38,759 bases of DNA from Streptomyces sp. AC550_RSS872 (GTDB taxonomy: Bacteria > Actinomycetota > Actinomycetes > Streptomycetales > Streptomycetaceae). Shown here one piece after another: positions 24,757 through 35,751 of this stretch (the first letter of the stretch is position 1; each line of letters begins with the position of its first letter). A program made the position numbers and the translations under genes. The DNA lies in contig NZ_JAGMUL010000107.1 in assembly GCF_019049285.1 (NCBI RefSeq), positions 1 through 38,759 of the forward strand. The letters run 5' to 3'. The notes under the pieces are model-generated. The model ran no database searches. It saw only the letters and a program-made list of their open reading frames with translations, and had not been told where the DNA came from.

Positions 24757-25743
24757 GTGGACATCGACATGAGTGCCCTGCGGGGCTTGGTACGGGAGAA
24801 GGAGATCTCCTTCCCCCTGCTGGTCGAGGCGATCGAGTCGGCCCTCCTCATCGCCTACCACCGCACCGAGGGAAGCCGCCGCCACGCGCGCGTGGAGCTG
24901 AACCGGGAGACCGGCCATGTGACCGTGTGGGCGAAGGAGGATCCCGAGGATCTGGAGGAGGGCCAGGAGCCCCGCGAGTTCGACGACACCCCGTCCGGCT
25001 TCGGCCGTATCGCCGCCACCACCGCCAAGCAGGTCATCCTCCAGCGGCTGCGCGACGCCGAGGACGACGCGACGCTCGGCGAGTACGCCGGCCGTGAGGG
25101 CGACATCGTCACCGGCGTGGTCCAGCAGGGCCGCGACCCGAAGAACGTGCTCGTCGACATCGGCAAGCTGGAGGCCATCCTGCCGGTGCAGGAGCAGGTG
25201 CCCGGCGAGACCTATCCGCACGGGATGCGGCTGCGGTCGTACGTCGTACGGGTGGCGAAGGGCGTGCGCGGTCCGTCCGTGACCCTCTCGCGCACGCACC
25301 CCAACCTGGTGAAGAAGCTCTTCGCGCTGGAGGTGCCGGAGATCGCCGACGGCTCCGTCGAGATCGCCGCCATCGCCCGTGAGGCCGGCCACCGCACGAA
25401 GATCGCCGTACGGTCCACCCGCAGCGGTCTGAACGCCAAGGGCGCCTGCATCGGTCCCATGGGCGGCCGTGTGCGCAATGTCATGGGCGAGCTGAACGGC
25501 GAGAAGATCGACATCGTCGACTGGTCGGACGACCCGGCCGAGATGGTGGCGAACGCGCTGTCGCCGGCCCGGGTCTCCAAGGTGGAGGTCGTGGACATGG
25601 CAGCCCGTTCCGCCCGTGTGACCGTGCCCGACTACCAGCTGTCACTGGCGATCGGCAAGGAAGGGCAGAATGCCCGACTCGCCGCCCGGCTCACCGGCTG
25701 GCGGATCGACATCCGCCCGGACACCGAGCAGGCCGGGGAATAG
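24757..25743 (+). CDS. nusA: Transcription termination/antitermination factor NusA
   Basis: The 328-residue protein binds RNA polymerase and nascent RNA, controlling pausing, termination and rRNA antitermination. The N-terminal polymerase-binding domain is about 1-110, S1 about 115-185 (GDIVTGVVQQG, LVDIGKLEAILPVQEQ), KH1 about 200-265, and KH2 to about 328, with GACIGPMGGRVRNVM and SLAIGKEGQNARLAARLTGW. It lacks the acidic repeats of enterobacterial NusA, as is usual in actinobacteria. The GTG start at 24757 lies 2 nt after rimP, with GAGGAGG inside the end of rimP as ribosome site. ylxR follows after 102 nt. Confidence 0.96.
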   Translation: MDIDMSALRGLVREKEISFPLLVEAIESALLIAYHRTEGSRRHARVELNRETGHVTVWAKEDPEDLEEGQEPREFDDTPSGFGRIAATTAKQVILQRLRDAEDDATLGEYAGREGDIVTGVVQQGRDPKNVLVDIGKLEAILPVQEQVPGETYPHGMRLRSYVVRVAKGVRGPSVTLSRTHPNLVKKLFALEVPEIADGSVEIAAIAREAGHRTKIAVRSTRSGLNAKGACIGPMGGRVRNVMGELNGEKIDIVDWSDDPAEMVANALSPARVSKVEVVDMAARSARVTVPDYQLSLAIGKEGQNARLAARLTGWRIDIRPDTEQAGE

Positions 25744-25845
25744 ATCCCAGCCGTAGGTCGCTCAGATCACGTCAGGTTACTGCGCGGCAACTGTTCGAAT
25801 CCTGCCCCAAAGGGGTGAGGTCGGTACGGGGAGGTAGACTTAACG

Positions 25846-26142
25846 GTGTCTGGCCGGACACGCGTCCGCGCATGCCCTGAACGCACCTGTGTGGGGTGCC
25901 GGGAGCGAGCGGCCAAGGCTGATCTGCTGCGGATCGTGGCGATCAAGGACGAGTGCGTCCCTGATCCTCGCGGTACGCTGCCCGGCCGGGGTGCGTACGT
26001 ACACCCCGCACTGGTCTGTCTCGACCAGGCGGTACGCCGCCGGGCGTTCACGCGGGCGTTGCGCGCCCCGGGAGCGCTCGACACAAAGGCGTTGCGCCAG
26101 TACGTCGAGCAGACAACAGTTGCTGAGCAGGCAACACCGTAA
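25846..26142 (+). CDS. rnpM: YlxR/RnpM family RNA-binding protein
   Basis: The 98-residue DUF448 protein has RTCVGCRE (C15, C18) and DPRGTLPGRGAYVHP, the two family signatures. Relatives bind RNA, and one modulates RNase P in Firmicutes; a role in gene regulation has been proposed for others. The position between nusA and infB is the conserved one. The GTG start at 25846 has GGGGAGG 11 nt upstream, a rather long spacing. The 102-nt gap before it contains TAGACT (25835-25840), a possible internal -10 without a clear -35. Confidence 0.9.
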   Translation: MSGRTRVRACPERTCVGCRERAAKADLLRIVAIKDECVPDPRGTLPGRGAYVHPALVCLDQAVRRRAFTRALRAPGALDTKALRQYVEQTTVAEQATP

Positions 26143-26206
26143 GACGCGTCGCGCGGAACCCCCGTGCGGCCCTGGTACCCCGCGAGTTGGAAGTAGGTCG
26201 AGATTG

Positions 26207-26275
26207 CGATGAGCACTCGATGAGCACGCGATGAGTACGCCCATGAAGTAGCGACGGTCCGGACACACCCGGACC
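26207..26275 (+). promoter_or_regulatory. infB leader: three chained mini-ORFs and a hairpin
   Basis: An 11-bp unit CGATGAGCACT is repeated three times (26207, 26218, 26229). It creates three mini-ORFs: MSTR (26209-26223), MSTR (26220-26234) and MSTPMK (26231-26251). Each stop overlaps the next ATG as ATGA. Five nt on, a perfect 7-bp hairpin (26256-26262 with 26269-26275) ends 5 nt before the infB ribosome site GGAG (26281-26284). The layout looks like translational control of IF2, but no single mini-ORF has a strong ribosome site. Confidence 0.5.
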
Positions 26276-26288
26276 TAAAAGGAGCGAA

Positions 26289-29411
<3,123 letters not shown>

Positions 29412-29423
29412 GGCCGACGGTTT

Positions 29424-29461
29424 GCGCTGGCCGACGGGAGCTTGCTTCCGTCGGCCAGCGC
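29424..29461 (+). terminator. Terminator after infB
   Basis: A perfect 14-bp stem (29424-29437 with 29448-29461) with a 10-nt loop begins 13 nt after the infB stop. The loop ends GGAG/CTTCC can add further pairs. Confidence 0.8.
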
Positions 29462-29469
29462 GCCGTTCC

Positions 29470-29541
29470 GGGGGCTGTCGCCCCCCAGGACGGCGCTTCG
29501 GCCCTGAACGGGCCTCGTCCTCAAACGCCGGACGGGCTGAA
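29470..29541. repeat. Intergenic hairpin repeat (type A, copy 2, inverted)
   Basis: A GGGGGCTGTCGCCCCC hairpin is followed by the 29-nt segment 29513-29541, the reverse complement of 18353-18381 with one mismatch. The rest of the 280-nt infB-DUF503 gap (29542-29691) holds a TAATAT at 29585-29590 that could be a -10 box, without a recognisable -35. Confidence 0.7.
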
Positions 29542-29691
29542 TGCGCTCGACCGGCGCTCGGGAGCTGCCCGGGTCTACGGAGCGTAATATCCGTCGATCG
29601 GCCCGGCCCCTTCGTTGTACGGTTCTGATGTCCCTGCCTCACCGATGGCAGGGCCATCGATCCCGTACCGGCGGGTGAACCGGTTACACAC

Positions 29692-29988
29692 ATGTATGTG
29701 GGGACGCTGTCCTTCGACCTCCTCCTCGGCGACGTACGGTCGCTGAAGGAGAAGCGATCCGTCGTCCGCCCGATCGTCGCCGAGCTTCAGCGCAAGTACG
29801 CGGTGAGCGCGGCCGAGGTGGACCACATGGACCTCTACCGGCGGGCCGGGATCGGCATCGCCCTGGTGTCCGGCGACGCCGGTCACCTCACCGACGTACT
29901 GGACCGGTGCGAACGGCTGGTCGCCGGGCGTCCGGAAGTGGAACTGCTGTCGGTCCGACGGCGCTTCCACGGTGACCACGACGACTGA
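29692..29988 (+). CDS. DUF503 family protein
   Basis: The 98-residue protein matches the DUF503/YlxP family: MYVGTLSFDLLLGDVRSLKEKRSVVRPIV in two pieces (strand then helix, SLKEKRSVV as the core) and a second alpha/beta half with ALVSGDAGHLTDVLDRCERLV. Relatives are encoded between infB and rbfA in many bacteria and are thought to act in ribosome assembly or quality control. There is no known activity. ATG 29692 has only a weak GCGGGTG ribosome site. It lies 48 nt before rbfA and after a terminator, so it probably starts a new transcript. Confidence 0.9.
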   Translation: MYVGTLSFDLLLGDVRSLKEKRSVVRPIVAELQRKYAVSAAEVDHMDLYRRAGIGIALVSGDAGHLTDVLDRCERLVAGRPEVELLSVRRRFHGDHDD

Positions 29989-30036
29989 CGACCAACAGCC
30001 AAGAACGTAGAAGAAGAAAGAACGGGAGACGGACCA

Positions 30037-30492
30037 GTGGCCGACAACGCGCGGGCGAAAAGGCTGGCGGACCTCATCCGGGAGGTGGTGGCCCAGAAGC
30101 TGCAACGTGGGATCAAGGACCCGCGGCTCGGCTCGCACGTCACCATCACGGACACGCGGGTCACGGGTGACCTGCGGGAGGCGACCGTCTTCTACACGGT
30201 GTACGGGGACGACGAGGAGCGGGCGGCCGCCGCGGCCGGACTGGAGAGCGCCAAGGGCGTGCTCCGGTCGGCGGTCGGGGCTGCCGCGGGCGTGAAGTTC
30301 ACACCGACCCTGACCTTCGTCGCCGACGCCCTTCCGGACACCGCCCGGACCATCGAGGACCTCCTCGACAAGGCCCGGCAGTCCGACGAGAAGGTGCGCG
30401 AGGTGTCCGCGGGCGCGAAGTACGCCGGTGAGGCGGACCCGTACCGCAAGCCGGGCGCCGAGGACGAGACGGACGGCGACACCGCGGAATGA
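30037..30492 (+). CDS. rbfA: Ribosome-binding factor A
   Basis: The 151-residue KH-like protein is needed for late maturation of 16S rRNA in the 30S subunit and for growth in the cold. Family motifs are ARAKRLADLIREVVAQ, IKDPRL and VTITDTRVTGDLREATVFYTVY, with the KH fold over about 1-115. The C-terminal 35 residues are an acidic, low-complexity tail. The GTG start at 30037 has GGGAG 9 nt upstream. Its stop overlaps the truB start as ATGA. Confidence 0.95.
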   Translation: MADNARAKRLADLIREVVAQKLQRGIKDPRLGSHVTITDTRVTGDLREATVFYTVYGDDEERAAAAAGLESAKGVLRSAVGAAAGVKFTPTLTFVADALPDTARTIEDLLDKARQSDEKVREVSAGAKYAGEADPYRKPGAEDETDGDTAE

Positions 30493-31394
30493 CGCAGAAG
30501 CACACCACGCCCGACGGCCTTGTCATCGTCGACAAGCCGTCGGGCTTCACTTCGCACGACGTGGTCGCCAAGATGCGCGGTATCGCGCGCACGCGACGCG
30601 TCGGGCACGCCGGCACCCTCGACCCCATGGCGACGGGCGTCCTCGTCCTCGGCGTCGAGAAGGCGACCAAGCTCCTCGGTCATCTGGCCCTGACCGAGAA
30701 GGAGTACCTGGGCACGATCCGCCTGGGCCAGACCACCGTCACCGACGACGCCGAGGGCGAGATCACGGGGTCGGCCGACGCCTCGAAGGTCACCCGCGAC
30801 GGCATCGACGCCGGGATCGCCAAGCTGACCGGCGACATCATGCAGGTGCCGTCCAAGGTCAGCGCCATCAAGATCGACGGGGTGCGCTCCTACAAGCGGG
30901 CGAGGGACGGCGAGGACTTCGACATCCCCGCCCGGCCGGTCACCGTCTCGTCCTTCTCGGTCTACGACGTCCGGGACGCCGTCGCCGACGACGGCACCGC
31001 CGTGCTCGACCTGGTCGTCTCGGTGGTCTGCTCCTCCGGCACCTACATCCGTGCCCTCGCCCGTGACCTCGGTGCCGACCTGGGCGTCGGCGGCCACCTC
31101 ACGGCGCTGCGCCGCACCCGGGTCGGCCCGTACAAGCTGGACTCGGCGAGGACCCTGGAGCAGCTCCAGCAGGAACTGACGGTGATGCCGATCGCCGAGG
31201 CCGCCGCGGCCGCGTTCCCGCGCTGGGACGTCGACGCCAGGCGCGCCCGGCTGCTGACCAACGGGGTCCGGCTCGACATGCCCGAGGAGTACGCCGGCGC
31301 CGGTTCCGTCGCCGTCTTCGGCCCCGAGGGCCGCCTCCTCGCGCTCGTGGAGGAACACAAGGGCAAGGCGAAGAGCCTGGCCGTCTTCGGCTGA
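30489..31394 (+). CDS. truB: tRNA pseudouridine(55) synthase TruB
   Basis: The 301-residue enzyme makes pseudouridine 55 in the T-loop of tRNAs. The catalytic Asp is D45 in HAGTLDPMATGVL. Other family motifs are VDKPSGFTSHDVV, KEYLGTIRLG, QVPSKVSAIKIDG and CSSGTYIRALARDLG. The C-terminal PUA-like domain is about 225-301. It overlaps rbfA by 4 nt, so the pair is translationally coupled. A strong hairpin follows the stop, so the rbfA-truB transcript probably ends there and does not include the next gene. Confidence 0.96.
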   Translation: MTQKHTTPDGLVIVDKPSGFTSHDVVAKMRGIARTRRVGHAGTLDPMATGVLVLGVEKATKLLGHLALTEKEYLGTIRLGQTTVTDDAEGEITGSADASKVTRDGIDAGIAKLTGDIMQVPSKVSAIKIDGVRSYKRARDGEDFDIPARPVTVSSFSVYDVRDAVADDGTAVLDLVVSVVCSSGTYIRALARDLGADLGVGGHLTALRRTRVGPYKLDSARTLEQLQQELTVMPIAEAAAAAFPRWDVDARRARLLTNGVRLDMPEEYAGAGSVAVFGPEGRLLALVEEHKGKAKSLAVFG

Positions 31395-31423
31395 GGCGCC
31401 GGGCACCGCGGTCCGGTGCCTGC

Positions 31424-31465
31424 CCGTGGAGCGGCGGTCACGGGGTCGTGCCCGCCGCTCCACGG
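31424..31465 (+). terminator. Terminator after truB
   Basis: A perfect 14-bp stem (31424-31437 with 31452-31465) has a 14-nt loop that itself can pair CACG with CGTG, making an almost continuous hairpin. The remaining 204 nt before the next gene show no convincing promoter; an A-rich patch (AAAAAA near 31616) is unusual here. Confidence 0.8.
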
Positions 31466-31669
31466 TCCCCCCTCGGTTCCCCCACCCCTAGGGTGTATCC
31501 AACGACGCCCGCCTGTTCACCCGTCTGTGCAGGCGCTCGGAGTGAACCGAGGGAGCGGAAGGGGGCGCGTTCGCTGCGCGATCTGTCCCACTGATCACAT
31601 CCCGCCTACCGTCGAAAAAACAGGGCGCAGGCGTATGGGCGTGTGGGCGCACGGCGGGGAGGTTCGACG

Positions 31670-34600
31670 ATGGCGGGACGAGGCCCCGGGGCGGGCGGCG
31701 ACCGCCGGATGCCGGACGGCACGCGGGCGACGGGGGCGCCGGGCGAGGCCTGGGGCACGTGGGACGGAGACCTGCAAGGGGAGCGGGGCGCGCGGGACAG
31801 CGAGTGGGGCGGTCCTGGGGGCCTGGGGGCCGCGTCGGGGGTCTGGGCCGCGGCGGATGGGCTTGGTGGCGCTGCGCCGGGCGCTGGCGGACCAGGTCAG
31901 GGCCTGGGCCATGGGTCAGGGCCCTGGGCTGCGGCGGGCGATCTCGGCCGGGCCGAGCGGGACGCCGGCGGACCAGGCCGGGATGTGGGGGCCGCGTCGG
32001 GGCCTTGGGTCGCGTCGGGCGGGCTGGGCGGGCCTGAGGTGGATGCCGGTGCAGGGCTTCGGGATGTGGGGGCCGCGTCGGGGACTCCGGAGGGGGGCGG
32101 GCTCTCCGGGGCCGGTGGCGCTGCTGAAGGTCGCGGTGGGGAGTGCCCGGGCGGCGACGGCCTGGGCGTCCTTGTGCGTGACGAGGACCTGGTGCGTATC
32201 CATGACCTGGCCGGGCGGCCTCGCGGTCTGGGGTTCGTGGCCGACCATCGCGGCACGGTCGTCACCAGCCATGAGGTGGTCGATGGTCTGGCCCGGCTGG
32301 TCCTGTGCGCTGCCGATGGGGAACGTTGCTCTGTGGTGCCCGCGGCCGAGGTGACCTCGTTGCCGGAGCTGGGCCTGGCTCTCGTACGGACTCAGGGGCT
32401 GGGCGTGGAGCCGTTGCCGGTGAGTGCGCGGGATCGGGTCGGGATCGGGGCGTATGTGCGGATCGCGGCCGGGGGATGGCGGGAGGCGCGGGTGCTGGGC
32501 GCGGTGTCCGCGACGTACTCCGTGACGGACCGCCTCCATCTTCTCGACGGTGCCCTGGAGTTGGCGATCGGTACGGCCGGCCGGGATGCGCTGCGGCAGG
32601 GCGGCGGGGCGGCCGGAGGGCCCGTCCTCGATGCCGGAACCGGCGCTGTCGTGGGCGTCCTCGGCACGGCCCTGCGGTCCGGTCAGCGCGATGCCGTTCT
32701 CGCCGTACCGCTGAACCCACGGTGCGGCGGGCCGCTGGCCGAGCTGCTCGCCGAGAACGCGGCGACGGTGCCGGCGTACGGAGCCGACCTCAACCTGGCC
32801 GGCGTACTGGAGCTGACGGCCACGTCGGTCGGGCAGGACGGTCCGGCGGCGGACGCCGGGGGAGTGACGGCTCCGGTCGAACGCGGCTTTACGGCACGGG
32901 AGTTCAGTGCCTTCACCACGAGCCGGGCTTGCGTGCTGGGCCTGGTCGGGCGCCCCGGCAGCGGCCGTACGACGGAACTCGCGACCCTCGCCGCCCGCCG
33001 CCACCGAGGCCCGGAAGGGGCCCCCACACTGTGGCTGCGCGGCGCCGACCTCAAGAGTGACGACACCTCCGTGGCCGACGCCGCGCGCCGGGCGCTGACC
33101 CGGGCGGCCCGCATCGTGGCGGCGTCGGCATCCGTCGACCCCGCCGCCCTGGGCGACACGACCCCGGAGCGGCTGGCCGGCCTCTCCCGCGCCACCGGCC
33201 GCCCCCTTCTGCTCCTCCTGGACGGCCCGGAGGAAATGCCGCCGGTCCTGGCCCACCGGCTCACGGAGTGGACCGAGGGCACGGAGGAGTGGCTGCGGGT
33301 GACGGGGTCGCGGCTGGTGGTGGCGTGCCGGGCGGAGTACTGGGAGGGGGCCGGCGCCGAGTTCCCGCAGGAACTGCTGTACCGCCCGGCTGAGCCGGCG
33401 GCGCACTGGGCGTCCGGACGGATTCCGCCCTGCGTGCCGCTCGACGACCTCACCCCCGACGAGGCCCGGCAGGCCCGCGCCCGCTACGGCATCCCGGAAG
33501 GCGCCCTCTCCGGCCCCGATGCCCGCCACCCCCTCGCCCTCCGCCTCCTCTCCGATGTTCGCGCCGCCCTCCCCGACGCACCGACCGCTCCGGTCGACCG
33601 CGACGACGTCCTCTCCGCCCACCTCGACCTCATGTGCCTGCGCGTCGCCGTCCGCCTCGCCGTCGAGAACGGCCTGCGCGGCACCGCCGTACGCCGCCTC
33701 GCCGCCAAGGTCTCCGGCCAGGTCCACGAGGCCGCGCGGCGCAGCCTCGGGCCCGGTCAGGGAGAGCTGGACCGGGCGTCGTTCGAGGCGGTGTTCCCGT
33801 GGGGCCAGGCGCCCGCGCGGCTCGGCGGCGGTACCGGCTGGGCGTCCGCAGTCCTCACCGAAGGCCTCCTCGTCCCCGCGGGCAACGGCTACCGCTTCGC
33901 GCACGAGGAGCTCGCCGACTGGGTCCAGGGCATGCACCTCGACCTGGACGAGGCCCTGCACGCCCTGGTCCACCGCCGCCGCACCGACCCCGACGCCGAG
34001 CACCCCCTCCCCGTACCGCACCACCGCATCGGACCCGTCGTCCAGGCGCTCCTGCTGCTCCCACGGCACCATGGGCATCGCCAACTCACCCTCCGGCTGG
34101 AGGAGTTGATGGACGCGTTGGAGGCTGACCGCGCCTCTTGGTGGGCTGCCCGGCTCCTCGCCGAGACCCTGCTGCGCGTTCCCGACGCGACGCCGTACCT
34201 GGACGTCCTGCGCCTGCTCACCGACCGGATCGTGGCTTGGCGGTGCCACCATCGCGCCGCGCCCGGCGAGTTCGACCCCGGCTTCTGGACCGCGCTGCCG
34301 CTCCCCGATGGTGAGCGGCTCGACCTGCTCCGCCGTCTCGTCCGCACCGACGGCCCGCCCGCCGAGGGCTCCGAGGCGCGCGGCGCCTCAGAGCCCCGGC
34401 AGTCCCGTCGTCCCCGGTACCTGGACGCCGTCGCCCGGCTCCTCGCCGCCGACCCCACCGCCGTACAACGCCACCTCACCCGCTGGTTCGACGACGACCG
34501 GCCGCTGCCCGCCACCCCGCACGCGACCGTCGCCGGAGCCGCCCAGGCCCTGCTCCACACACACCGCCACGGCGCCCTCGACGACCTCACCGAGACCCTC

Positions 34601-35617
34601 GTCGACAGCGCGCACCGCAAGGCCGACGAACTCCTCGCCGTACTGTCCGAGGAGGAGACCTCCGCGATCTGCCGGGCCGTCGACCGCTGGGCGCACGACG
34701 AACGGCCCGGGCGGCGCGTGGCGGCGGTGGCGTACGGGCTGCGCGCCGCGCCCCATGTCCGCACCGAGGCCGACCGCGAGTTGCTCCGCCACGCCGCCCT
34801 CGCCCTGCTCGCCCGCCCCGACGACTGCACCCTGCACGGCGGCGCGCTCGCCGTCCTCGTCCGGGACCCGCACACCCGTACCCGCCATCTCCCGCAGGCG
34901 CTGGCGCACTTCGCGGCCGACGACCCCCAGTTCCCGCCCAGCGCCCTGGTCGTCGCCCTCGCCACCCACCCCGACCAGGTCCTCGAAGCCTTCCGGGCAC
35001 GTCTGAGCCGACCGGACGCCGCAGCGGCGCTGCGCACCCTCGCCGACGTCACCACGCCCGGCCTGGCGTCCAGGGTCGCCGTCGTCGTCGGGGAGGCGGT
35101 ACGGCGGCGCCCCGAGACGGCCGCGGACGTCGCCGCGTACGTCGACCGGCGCCTCGACCAGGGCCCGAGCGCACACGCCGTCCTCTTGCCGCTGGTCACC
35201 GGCCTGCTGGACGGCGGCACGGAACCGGTCCGGGCGGCCCTCGCCGTCGTGCTCGCCGCTCCCGGCGCTCCCGGCTCCCGCGCCCTGCGCCGCGACCTGC
35301 TGGACTTCCTGCTCGCCCACGAACGCGCGCCCGCCGTGCTCGACGCCTTCCTGCACGCCACCGTCCGGCGGCGCGGCGACCGGCCGGACGACGGCCTGCG
35401 CGACCTCGTCCACCACACCGGTCTGCTGCTCGTCCGAACACCGGACGGCGCGGCCCGTTTCGACCGCGGCCTGGTCGACCTGGGCCGCCACGTCCCCGGC
35501 TTCGCCGCACGGGTCGCCGGCTGGCTGACCGACACCCCGCAGGAGTGGACGGCGGTGGTGGGCCCGAGCACCCGCAGGATGATCGAGAACCTGTCCGGCG
35601 TCCGAGTCCCCGCATGA
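31670..35617 (+). CDS. Large STAND/NACHT-like ATPase with degenerate trypsin-like domain
   Basis: The product is 1315 residues. Residues 1-160 are Gly/Ala-rich with four 27-residue repeats. About 165-360 look like a trypsin-like serine protease: VVTSHEVVDG places His at H201, but the Asp position reads LGLALV and the Ser position reads GAAGGPVLD with A315, so the triad is incomplete. A P-loop NTPase follows: Walker A GRPGSGRT (427-434) with Arg for the usual Lys, Walker B LLLLLDGPEEM (D518), then VVACRAEYW, which fits the sensor strand of NACHT/STAND ATPases. From about 650 to the end it is helical and Leu/Ala/Arg-rich, probably HEAT-like repeats. No membrane segment is evident. ATG 31670 is chosen for GGGGAGG 7 nt upstream; GTG 31643 is in frame. 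STAND proteins sense a trigger and oligomerise, often in immunity or signalling; the role here is unknown. Confidence 0.75.
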   Translation: MAGRGPGAGGDRRMPDGTRATGAPGEAWGTWDGDLQGERGARDSEWGGPGGLGAASGVWAAADGLGGAAPGAGGPGQGLGHGSGPWAAAGDLGRAERDAGGPGRDVGAASGPWVASGGLGGPEVDAGAGLRDVGAASGTPEGGGLSGAGGAAEGRGGECPGGDGLGVLVRDEDLVRIHDLAGRPRGLGFVADHRGTVVTSHEVVDGLARLVLCAADGERCSVVPAAEVTSLPELGLALVRTQGLGVEPLPVSARDRVGIGAYVRIAAGGWREARVLGAVSATYSVTDRLHLLDGALELAIGTAGRDALRQGGGAAGGPVLDAGTGAVVGVLGTALRSGQRDAVLAVPLNPRCGGPLAELLAENAATVPAYGADLNLAGVLELTATSVGQDGPAADAGGVTAPVERGFTAREFSAFTTSRACVLGLVGRPGSGRTTELATLAARRHRGPEGAPTLWLRGADLKSDDTSVADAARRALTRAARIVAASASVDPAALGDTTPERLAGLSRATGRPLLLLLDGPEEMPPVLAHRLTEWTEGTEEWLRVTGSRLVVACRAEYWEGAGAEFPQELLYRPAEPAAHWASGRIPPCVPLDDLTPDEARQARARYGIPEGALSGPDARHPLALRLLSDVRAALPDAPTAPVDRDDVLSAHLDLMCLRVAVRLAVENGLRGTAVRRLAAKVSGQVHEAARRSLGPGQGELDRASFEAVFPWGQAPARLGGGTGWASAVLTEGLLVPAGNGYRFAHEELADWVQGMHLDLDEALHALVHRRRTDPDAEHPLPVPHHRIGPVVQALLLLPRHHGHRQLTLRLEELMDALEADRASWWAARLLAETLLRVPDATPYLDVLRLLTDRIVAWRCHHRAAPGEFDPGFWTALPLPDGERLDLLRRLVRTDGPPAEGSEARGASEPRQSRRPRYLDAVARLLAADPTAVQRHLTRWFDDDRPLPATPHATVAGAAQALLHTHRHGALDDLTETLVDSAHRKADELLAVLSEEETSAICRAVDRWAHDERPGRRVAAVAYGLRAAPHVRTEADRELLRHAALALLARPDDCTLHGGALAVLVRDPHTRTRHLPQALAHFAADDPQFPPSALVVALATHPDQVLEAFRARLSRPDAAAALRTLADVTTPGLASRVAVVVGEAVRRRPETAADVAAYVDRRLDQGPSAHAVLLPLVTGLLDGGTEPVRAALAVVLAAPGAPGSRALRRDLLDFLLAHERAPAVLDAFLHATVRRRGDRPDDGLRDLVHHTGLLLVRTPDGAARFDRGLVDLGRHVPGFAARVAGWLTDTPQEWTAVVGPSTRRMIENLSGVRVPA
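31823..32146 (+). repeat. 81-bp in-frame tandem repeat in the STAND-like gene
   Basis: Units begin at 31823, 31904, 31985 and 32066, exactly 81 bp (27 codons) apart. Three start with (C/G)TGGGGGCCGCGTCGGGG; the second is diverged, and the fourth decays after about 20 bp. The encoded unit follows the pattern GAASGPWxAxGxLGxxxxDAGGPGRD. Confidence 0.8.
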
Positions 35618-35751
35618 GCAGCGCGTCCGTACGTGCACCCGGTCACAGCATCCATGCCGATGCGGGCCGTGGGCGCCCGGCATGGCACCCTTAGACCTGC
35701 ATAAGAGCGTACGGGCATAGACGGACACGGGTTCGACGAGGAGCGGTCACA

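Noticed and set aside
26207..26239. 11-bp repeat as a CRISPR-like or transposon end repeat
   Set aside because: Units are directly adjacent with no spacers, and there is no transposase or target duplication.
32597..32630. Active serine protease call for the large ATPase
   Set aside because: The Ser position reads GAAGGPVL with Ala, and the Asp is missing, so activity is not supported.
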